Assembly (NCBI GenBank): GCA_964636985.1
Contig: CAZWSX010000014.1
Span: forward strand, 1-64,000
DNA: 64,000 nt
Direction of reading: 5' to 3'
Source of the DNA: CAZWSX01 sp964636985
GTDB taxonomy: Bacteria > Planctomycetota > Planctomycetia > Pirellulales > Pirellulaceae
The notes beneath the pieces were generated by a model. It had not been told where the DNA came from, searched no databases, and worked only from the letters and a program-made list of their open reading frames with translations. Of this stretch, positions 57,550-64,000 are shown one piece after another. Numbering within the stretch: the first letter of the stretch is position 1; every line of letters starts with the position of its first letter. The position numbers were made by a program, and so were the translations under genes.

Positions 57550-59982
57550 ATGACGTCGAGTCTCGATCTCCTTCTCGCGGCGATTGTCGGGCTGCCTCTT
57601 TTGGCGGCCCTGGTGACCGCCGTGCTGGGAAAAAACGTCCTCAAAGAACAAAGCCACCTGCCGGCGGTCCTGGCCATTGGCGGTTCGTTCTTTTGCAGCA
57701 TGGCCCTGCTGATGGGCGTGATGAACGGCCACAACGAGACGGCCGTGTCGCGCGGCCAAGATGCCCTTGTAGCCACCGGTTACGAGCACGTTTGGCATGT
57801 GTGGACCTGGGCCGAAATTCCCGACGCGATGACGGTTGCCGATTCGTCTGGCGCCGCCAAGACGATTCCGTTCCGGGTCGACGTGGCTCTGCGGGCTGAT
57901 GCGCTCACAGCCATGATGCTCTGCATGGTCACGTTCGTGGCAACCTGGGTGGCCGTCTTTGGCGCCGGCTACATGCACGGCGATCCTGGTTACTGGCGGT
58001 TCTTCGCGTATGTCAATTTGTTCGTCTTCTCGATGACGATGCTCGTGTCCGTCAGCAACTTCTTGCTGCTGTTCGTCTTCTGGGAAGCGGTCGGCGTTTG
58101 TTCCTACTTGCTGATCGGGTTCTGGTTCACTAAGCCCGAAGCGGCCGCGGCCGGCAAGAAAGCATTCTTGGTGAACCGGATCGGCGACTTTGGCCTGACG
58201 CTCGCCTTGTTCCTGATTTGGACGAACTACCACACGCTCAACTATCACGACACCACGGCGACTGGGTTGCCCGTGGGCGCTGCCACCGCGAGTGCCGATG
58301 GCACAACACCGTCGCAAGATGTCACCTCGGCAGGCGTGCTAGGTCAAACCCGGCTTGCCAGTAAAAGCTACATCCACGGCCCGATTGCGACCGCGATTTG
58401 CTTGTTGCTCCTGTTGGGGGCGTGCGGCAAGAGTGCCCAGTTCCCGCTGCACTTGTGGTTGCCCGACGCCATGGAAGGCCCCACGCCCGTCAGCGCGCTG
58501 ATCCACGCGGCGACGATGGTGACGGCAGGCGTGTACATGCTGACTCGTTGTACGCCGCTGCTGGCGGCCGCTCCCGATGTCCAATTGGTGGTCGCTGTCG
58601 TTGGTGGATTTACGGCGCTACTGGCCGGTCTGATTGCTCTCACACAGTACGACCTCAAGCGGGTGATGGCCTACTCGACCGTGAGCCAACTCGGTTACAT
58701 GTTCCTCGGCGTCGGCGTTGGTTCGTTCGCCGGAATCACGGCTGGGATGTTCCACTTGTTCACGCACGCCTTCTTCAAGGCGCTGTTGTTCCTCGGGTCC
58801 GGTAGCGTCATGCATGCGATGGGGCACATCATCGACATGCGCCGCTTCAGCGGTTTGCGGCGGATCATGCCGATCACGCACGCCACGATGCTCGTAGGCT
58901 GCCTGGCACTATCGGGTGTGTTCCCGCTCGCCGGCTTCTGGAGCAAAGATGCCATTCTGGGAGCCCTGCACGATCGCATCCACCAACTCGATCACGAACT
59001 GGAACACGCTAAAGTTCAGCCAACCGGCGACAGCACCAAATACTTCGTTGCCGCGCACGCCGTTGATCATGAGCACGGCGATCAGTCTGTCGTTCAACGA
59101 ACCGCGACAACCTATCGCGCGCTCTACTACATGGGCCTGTTCACGGCGTTTTTGACGGCGTTTTACACGTTCCGGGCGTTCTTCATGACGTTCTACGGCG
59201 AGGAGAAAGTTCCGCCCGAGGCCGGCGACCACGCGCACGAGTCGCCCCAGATGATGACGATTCCGTTGATCGTGCTCGCTGTTTGTGCCGTGATCATGGG
59301 GATGGTCTTCGTTCCGCCGACGAATTGGGGCGGTAACCGGCTGGTCGACTTCCTCGCGAATACGCCCTCGCTGTCGGTCCACGGGGCCGGCGAGCGCGCC
59401 GCGAATCCAACGTTCCACATCGACGTCGCCGCGATGAGCATGGTTCTCGCGGTCGGCGGTTTCCTCGTCGCCATGTATTTCTACATGGGCGATCGCAGCG
59501 AAGCAGCGGCACTCAAGCGAGTCTTCAGCTTGGAAGGATTCGACCACCTGCTGGATGCGAACTGGACAGCGAAGCTCAGGCAGGTTGGCTGGATCAACGC
59601 GTTGAGGAAGTCGCTCAAGGATTATGGTCTAGGTTGGATCGTTTCGATTGTCGACTTCCTGTTGCAAATGTTGACGACGCTCGTAGCAGTGCCCCTCATC
59701 ATTGGACATTGGATCAACCCCTATCGATTGTCTTTGGGCAAGTTCTTCCTCGACGAGATTGCCTATTGGGCGCTGGTGTGGCCTTTGGAATTGCTTGCGA
59801 ACCTCTTGTACTTGATTGACAAGTGGATCGTGGATGGCCTGGTGAATCTGGTCGGCAGTGTGCCCAAGTATTTTGGCGCCCTGATGCGTCACTTGCAGCT
59901 GGGGCTGGTGCAGTTTTACGCGTTCGCCATGGTGGCGGGTGCGATTGTCGTCGTGGCGGCGCGATTGCTGTTCGCCAAATAG
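57550..59982 (+). CDS. nuoL: NADH-quinone oxidoreductase subunit L
   Basis: Antiporter-like proton-pumping subunit. The 810-aa protein has ~16 membrane segments with the diagnostic HLWLPDAMEGPTPVSALIHA element and the Lys/Glu-bearing helices of antiporter-like subunits (LLLFVFWEAVGVCSYLLIGF). It is longer than E. coli NuoL (~613 aa) because of a polar insertion (about 475-515, rich in His/Asp) and an extended C-terminal part including the lateral helix. Gene lies 36 bp before nuoM. Confidence 0.96.
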   Translation: MTSSLDLLLAAIVGLPLLAALVTAVLGKNVLKEQSHLPAVLAIGGSFFCSMALLMGVMNGHNETAVSRGQDALVATGYEHVWHVWTWAEIPDAMTVADSSGAAKTIPFRVDVALRADALTAMMLCMVTFVATWVAVFGAGYMHGDPGYWRFFAYVNLFVFSMTMLVSVSNFLLLFVFWEAVGVCSYLLIGFWFTKPEAAAAGKKAFLVNRIGDFGLTLALFLIWTNYHTLNYHDTTATGLPVGAATASADGTTPSQDVTSAGVLGQTRLASKSYIHGPIATAICLLLLLGACGKSAQFPLHLWLPDAMEGPTPVSALIHAATMVTAGVYMLTRCTPLLAAAPDVQLVVAVVGGFTALLAGLIALTQYDLKRVMAYSTVSQLGYMFLGVGVGSFAGITAGMFHLFTHAFFKALLFLGSGSVMHAMGHIIDMRRFSGLRRIMPITHATMLVGCLALSGVFPLAGFWSKDAILGALHDRIHQLDHELEHAKVQPTGDSTKYFVAAHAVDHEHGDQSVVQRTATTYRALYYMGLFTAFLTAFYTFRAFFMTFYGEEKVPPEAGDHAHESPQMMTIPLIVLAVCAVIMGMVFVPPTNWGGNRLVDFLANTPSLSVHGAGERAANPTFHIDVAAMSMVLAVGGFLVAMYFYMGDRSEAAALKRVFSLEGFDHLLDANWTAKLRQVGWINALRKSLKDYGLGWIVSIVDFLLQMLTTLVAVPLIIGHWINPYRLSLGKFFLDEIAYWALVWPLELLANLLYLIDKWIVDGLVNLVGSVPKYFGALMRHLQLGLVQFYAFAMVAGAIVVVAARLLFAK

Positions 59983-60018
59983 CTTTCCCATTCGAAGAGA
60001 ATCGTGGCGTAATCGGTC

Positions 60019-61710
60019 ATGGATAGTTCCGCACTGCTGATAATCGCCTTGTTTTTGCCGCTGATCGGCGCGGCGCTCATCTTCCTGCTCGGCGGAGCAG
60101 GACGCGACGCCGTGCGCAATGCCGCTTTGGCTTTTTCGTTCGCGACGCTACTTGTCGCGGGCGTGCTGGTTGCCGATTTCCCGCGCGACCCCGAGGCGAT
60201 GCGAAACTATGCCGTCGCCAATTATCCGTGGGTTCCCGGTGTGGGCATGAATATTGGTTTCCACATCGGCCTCGATGGACTTGGGCTGTGGATGTTCGGC
60301 TTGTCGGCGCTACTGATGGTGACCGCGGTCCTCGTGAGCTGGGATTCGATTGAAGATCGCCCGGAACTGTTTTACGGCATGCTTCTGTTGCTCCAATTCG
60401 GATGCATGGGCATTTTCGTGGCGCGCGATTTGATTTTGTTTTACGTCTTCTTCGAGTTCACACTCATTCCGCTCTTCTTCTTGATTGGTATCTGGGGCAG
60501 CGAAGATCGCCGCTACGCCGCGATCAAGTTCTTCCTGTACACACTTGCCGGCAGCATGCTGACGTTTTTGGGTTTGCTCACGATCGTTTACCTAGTGTGG
60601 GCTCGTTCGCCGGAGGCGTCGCCGAATTTTTCCATTCCAGCCCTTACGGCAGCACTAGCCAGCCAACCGATCGATCCGAGTTTGCAATTGTGGATCTTCC
60701 TGGCTTTGTTCGCTGGATTCGCAATCAAGGTGCCGCTCTTTCCGGTTCACACCTGGTTGCCACTGGCGCACGTGCAAGCACCGGCCGCGGGTAGCGTGAT
60801 CCTGGCGGGCATTTTGCTGAAAATTGGCGTCTACGGCTTTGTCCGCTTCAGCATGACGATGCTGCCCGACGCGACCGTCGTGTGTGCGCCCTGGATTCTC
60901 ACGCTCGCCGTGTCGGGCATTGTCTACGGGGCGCTCGTCGCTCTCGCGCAAAGTGACATGAAGCGACTGATCGCCTACTCGTCGGTCAGCCACCTTGGCT
61001 ACTGCATCGTCGGCCTGTTCGCGATGAACCAAATGGGCATGACTGGCGGTATCCTGCAAATGATCAGCCACGGCCTTTCGACCGGCGGTTTGTTCGCCAT
61101 CGTCGGCATGCTCTACCAGCGGTATCACACCCGCGAGATCGACAAGCTTTCCGGACTGGCGTCGCGCACGCCCATCCTGGCGGCGTTCATGGTGCTGTAT
61201 ACGTTCTCGAGCATCGCGGTGCCTGGCCTGAACGGCTTCCCCGGTGAGTTCATGGTGTTGTGCGGTATGTTCCAGCGAGCCTGGCAGGGCGTCGCGGGGC
61301 TCAGCTTTTTCGCAGGCATGGCGCTCGCTATCACGGCAGTATCGGGCGTTGTGCTCGGTGCCTGGTACATGTTGCAATTGGTCCAGCGGGTCTTCTTTGG
61401 CCCGCTCAAGGAACCTGCTGCTCACCATGAGGGGGCCGATGCTCATCATGATGAGATCCCTGATCTCTCGTGGACCGAAATCACGGCCCTGGCCTTGCCG
61501 GCCGTGTTCGTCTTTTGGATTGGTTTGAAGCCCAACGATTTCATCGCCCCAATGCAGCCGGCCATTGCCGACGTGCAAAAGGCGCTGGCCGGGTCGCTCG
61601 AGCGTGCTCGAGCGCCTGAGACGATGCTGACCGAAAATTCCGATTCGCCTTCGACTGAGACCACTCCTTCCCGCGCCGCTGATGGCGAAGGATTTGCCCG
61701 TGCTCGCTAA
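60019..61710 (+). CDS. nuoM: NADH-quinone oxidoreductase subunit M
   Basis: Second antiporter-like proton-pumping subunit, 563 aa, ~14 membrane segments. Typical elements: LFYVFFEFTLIPLFFLIGIWG, FPVHTWLPLAHVQAPAAGSV and the broken-helix region GIVYGALVALAQSDMKRLIA. A His/Asp-rich loop lies near residue 470 (HHEGADAHHDE) and a polar, Ser/Thr-rich C-terminus of ~55 residues follows the last helix. Its end overlaps the nuoN start by 29 bp. Confidence 0.97.
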   Translation: MDSSALLIIALFLPLIGAALIFLLGGAGRDAVRNAALAFSFATLLVAGVLVADFPRDPEAMRNYAVANYPWVPGVGMNIGFHIGLDGLGLWMFGLSALLMVTAVLVSWDSIEDRPELFYGMLLLLQFGCMGIFVARDLILFYVFFEFTLIPLFFLIGIWGSEDRRYAAIKFFLYTLAGSMLTFLGLLTIVYLVWARSPEASPNFSIPALTAALASQPIDPSLQLWIFLALFAGFAIKVPLFPVHTWLPLAHVQAPAAGSVILAGILLKIGVYGFVRFSMTMLPDATVVCAPWILTLAVSGIVYGALVALAQSDMKRLIAYSSVSHLGYCIVGLFAMNQMGMTGGILQMISHGLSTGGLFAIVGMLYQRYHTREIDKLSGLASRTPILAAFMVLYTFSSIAVPGLNGFPGEFMVLCGMFQRAWQGVAGLSFFAGMALAITAVSGVVLGAWYMLQLVQRVFFGPLKEPAAHHEGADAHHDEIPDLSWTEITALALPAVFVFWIGLKPNDFIAPMQPAIADVQKALAGSLERARAPETMLTENSDSPSTETTPSRAADGEGFARAR

Positions 61711-63325
61711 GAACCTGGTTACGTCCGAAACGCTTTGGCTGCTGTTGCCCGAGATCTGGTTGATCGTGGCGGCGTCGCTTGTCTATGTCGGCGGCGCATT
61801 CGTGCGGTATCGCAATTTGTGGGCCGGCGTCAGCCTCGGGATCCTGGCAATCGCGGGCGCCCTGCTGGTCGCCACGAGCTATCCGATCATCGACTCGCTT
61901 CACGCCGGAAATGCCAACGTCACGGGGCCGCTTTCGATCGACGCCTTGGGGTACTCGATGCGTTGGATGTCGCTGCTGGTTGGCGCGATGTTCGTTTGCG
62001 TCACGTGGCAGACCGCCGCGAGCGAATTAGTCCCCGAACAGTTGGGCTCGACGCTGCTCGTGATGACGGGCGTCATGCTGGGCGGGGTAGCGAACGAGTT
62101 GACCCTCGTTTTCCTCTCGCTCGAACTGATCTCGATCCCGATCTACATGCTCCTCTTCGTCGGAAAGCGGGATCGCGATTCGGCCGAAGCGACGGCGAAG
62201 TACTTCTTCCTCAGCATCATGTCTTCGGCATGTTTGCTGTACGGTTTCAGCTTCCTGTACGGGATGGGTAAGTCGACCTACTTGCCCGACATCCGCGCGA
62301 CGCTCGCGAATTTCGACAGCAACGACTGGCAAGGCCCGCTGATGCCGATTGCCCTCACGCTCACGCTGATCGGGCTCGGCTTCAAGATGGCGTTTGTGCC
62401 GTTCCACTTTTACGCCCCCGACGTCTACCAAGGGACCACCAACTCCAACGCGGCACTTTTGGCGGTGGCCCCTAAGGCAGCTGGCGCCGTCGTGTTGATG
62501 CGGCTCTTGTCGACAATCATTCCCGCCGATGGCGAATTCCTGTGGCGGGCGATGGTGATCCTCTCCATCGTGACAATCACCATCGGCAACGTGAGCGCGC
62601 TGTGGCAAAAGAACGTTCGCCGCATGCTCGCCTTTTCCTCGATCGCGCATAGCGGTTACATGCTGATGGGCATCGCGGTGGTCGCTGCTCCATTTGCAAC
62701 CGAAAAGCAAATCGCCGCAGGCGCAACGGGCGTCGTCTTTTACGTTCTGCTCTACAGTTTCTCGACCCTCGGTGCCTTCGCCGTGTTGTCGTCGATGAGC
62801 ACGCGAGACCGCGAAGTAGGTGGGCTCGATGAACTCGCCGGACTGGCCAGAATCCAACCGGGCTTGGCAGGCGTGCTGGCGATCTTCATGTTTTCGCTGG
62901 CAGGCATTCCACCGCTGGCCGGCTTTTGGGGAAAGCTGTCGCTGTTTTACAGCGCGATTGTCACAGGCATGAGCGACTCCGGATCGACCGGCACTTGGTT
63001 CATCGCCATGGCGATTGCTGGGGCGATCAACGCCGCGATTGGCGCTGCTTACTATCTGCGCGTCGTCGGCACGATGTATTTCCAACCAGCCGACAGCCGT
63101 CGCCCCGCCGGAGCACTCGATCCGGGATTCGGTTCCGTGATGGCCGCAGCGGCGTGTGCGATTGTGGTTCTCGGTATCAGCGCCGTACCCGGCATCGGCT
63201 GGCGTCCCTCGGAACGAGCCGGCAAGGCCTTGGCCAAGCCGATGCGCGTGGAAAAGAAAACCGACATCGTGACTACGCCGCACGATCAAACGCCTTCGGA
63301 TCAGGTTGCCGTCACGTCGCCTTAG
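61682..63325 (+). CDS. nuoN: NADH-quinone oxidoreductase subunit N
   Basis: Third antiporter-like subunit, 547 aa, ~14 membrane segments: LVFLSLELISIPIYMLLF with the conserved Glu, FKMAFVPFHFYAPDVYQG, SALWQKNVRRMLAFSSIAHS. The polar C-terminal ~40 residues are Lys/Thr-rich. ATG 61682 lies within the last codons of nuoM. This completes a full fourteen-gene complex I operon, all in the standard order. Confidence 0.97.
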   Translation: MAKDLPVLAKNLVTSETLWLLLPEIWLIVAASLVYVGGAFVRYRNLWAGVSLGILAIAGALLVATSYPIIDSLHAGNANVTGPLSIDALGYSMRWMSLLVGAMFVCVTWQTAASELVPEQLGSTLLVMTGVMLGGVANELTLVFLSLELISIPIYMLLFVGKRDRDSAEATAKYFFLSIMSSACLLYGFSFLYGMGKSTYLPDIRATLANFDSNDWQGPLMPIALTLTLIGLGFKMAFVPFHFYAPDVYQGTTNSNAALLAVAPKAAGAVVLMRLLSTIIPADGEFLWRAMVILSIVTITIGNVSALWQKNVRRMLAFSSIAHSGYMLMGIAVVAAPFATEKQIAAGATGVVFYVLLYSFSTLGAFAVLSSMSTRDREVGGLDELAGLARIQPGLAGVLAIFMFSLAGIPPLAGFWGKLSLFYSAIVTGMSDSGSTGTWFIAMAIAGAINAAIGAAYYLRVVGTMYFQPADSRRPAGALDPGFGSVMAAAACAIVVLGISAVPGIGWRPSERAGKALAKPMRVEKKTDIVTTPHDQTPSDQVAVTSP

Positions 63326-63376
63326 GTAATGCCGTCGCGGACGGCGCGTCCATTCCCAGCCAAACGGAGTTCGTCG

Positions 63377-64000
63377 ATGGCGAGCGAACGTAGGACTTCG
63401 CGGCAGTGGACGAAGTTGATCGAACGGACGGTCGCGCCGATCGTGATGATCGGCCCCGACCGCCGGCTGATGTTCGTCAACACAGCCGCCGAAGCGTGGC
63501 TGGGCGTTTCGGCCGACGACTTGCTGGGAAAACGCTGCGACTACACCAGCGAGGCTGATTCGGCGATTGCCCGCGCTGCTGCCGCTCTGGCACCGCCGCC
63601 TCACCTGGCCGAGACCCTGGCGTGCGATGTCACCATCGCTCTTCCGGCTGAAAACGCTGCCGTAAAGCGGCGCTCCGGCCGCTTCACGCGTTTGCGGCAG
63701 GAGGGCGGTTCGTTCGCCGTCGATCTATTGGTCATGGCGCAAGCGGACCTGCCGCCGGACCTTTCCGGCCGCGACGATCTGCATGTGGAACTGGCCAAGC
63801 TGCGCGCGGCGTGGGCTTCCCACTATCGGATCGAGCAGCTCATCGGCACGACGGTCGAGATGGCCAAGGTTCGCGATCAAGCGCGAGCCGCCGCGGCCTC
63901 GTCGTCGGCACGAACTGTTATCTCGGGCCCGCCGGGAACCGGGCGGGAATTTGTCGCCCGGGCAATCCACAATGCCCGTCCAGGCGCGGGGAAAGTTCCA
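63377..64000 (+). CDS. PAS-domain sigma54-dependent regulator-like AAA+ protein, 3'-truncated by window edge
   Basis: The frame from ATG 63377 stays open to the window end (208 codons shown). Residues ~15-70 look like a PAS sensor domain (APIVMIGPDRRLMFVNTAAE, AWLGVSADDLLGKRC). After a linker, a region starting IEQLIGTTVEMAKVRDQ resembles the beginning of the sigma54-interaction AAA+ domain, with a Walker A-like GPPGTGRE followed by FVARAIHNAR as in GESGTGKE-type enhancer-binding proteins. It lies 51 bp after nuoN. It may regulate respiratory or catabolic genes (inference). Confidence 0.7.
   Translation, partial: MASERRTSRQWTKLIERTVAPIVMIGPDRRLMFVNTAAEAWLGVSADDLLGKRCDYTSEADSAIARAAAALAPPPHLAETLACDVTIALPAENAAVKRRSGRFTRLRQEGGSFAVDLLVMAQADLPPDLSGRDDLHVELAKLRAAWASHYRIEQLIGTTVEMAKVRDQARAAAASSSARTVISGPPGTGREFVARAIHNARPGAGKVP

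Noticed and set aside
62027..63604. Open frame of 525 codons on the minus strand
   Set aside because: Antisense to nuoN and the following gene start; low-complexity Arg/His/Asp composition typical of a high-GC antisense frame.
1..64000. Search for CRISPR arrays, tRNA or rRNA genes and insertion sequences
   Set aside because: No spaced direct repeats, cloverleaf-like blocks, rRNA-like stretches or transposase with terminal inverted repeats were recognised by eye; a dedicated scan could still find a tRNA.

Overview
This 64-kb window looks like a chromosomal segment of a planctomycete, most likely of the order Pirellulales. The inference rests on family content: two Tat-exported DUF1501 proteins, a PVC-type secreted dehydrogenase with a CxxCH haem site, a small protein with the RTLLIVVAL-type N-terminus frequent in planctomycetes, large exported double-lobed alpha/beta hydrolases, a MoxR-centred multi-protein operon, and a complete nuoA-N operon whose subunits carry extra tails. 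I saw no rRNA, tRNA, CRISPR array or insertion sequence.

Layout. 1-4.3 kb: the end of a RelA/SpoT-domain gene that appears frameshifted, convergent with putA (proline to glutamate). 4.3-13.4 kb, mostly plus strand: an MnmE-like GTPase lacking the MnmE C-terminus, two overlapping membrane-protein genes, fxsA, an exported hydrolase, mutM, a lone SAM-hydroxide-adenosyltransferase C-terminal domain, a frameshifted Rpn-family nuclease gene and bioA. 13.6-17.8 kb: a large membrane-anchored protein translationally coupled to an ABC ATPase, then a small membrane protein. 17.9-24.1 kb: an exported hydrolase (minus), the PVC-type haem dehydrogenase and an SDR oxidoreductase. 24.2-32.7 kb (minus): a tightly packed five-gene operon of a RavA-like MoxR ATPase and four accessory proteins, which I read as a MoxR-vWA-beta-propeller (bpX-type) ternary system. 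32.8-36.6 kb: an amidohydrolase, a DUF1501 protein and an ADP-ribosylglycohydrolase. 36.6-42.9 kb (minus): a tripartite export operon (membrane-fusion protein, MacB-like permease, giant TolC-like lipoprotein) with no ATPase. 43.4-47.5 kb: an exported hydrolase, a second DUF1501 protein, a small anchored protein and an M20 deacylase. 47.9-63.3 kb: nuoABCDEFGHIJKLMN, the proton-pumping NADH:quinone oxidoreductase, preceded by a good sigma70-like promoter with a hairpin plus T-tract in its leader. 63.4 kb to the end: the start of a PAS/sigma54-activator-type AAA+ regulator.

How the genes work together. The nuo operon is the energy-conserving core. PutA feeds proline electrons into the same quinone pool. 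The exported hydrolases, DUF1501 proteins and haem dehydrogenase suggest extracytoplasmic breakdown of organic polymers. The MoxR operon is the best candidate for an unusual system: its genes are strictly co-linear, mostly overlapping, and their products other than the ATPase are very divergent.

Limits: all calls come from reading translated sequence and motifs by eye; no database search was run. Where a start was moved from the longest open frame, the reason is given.
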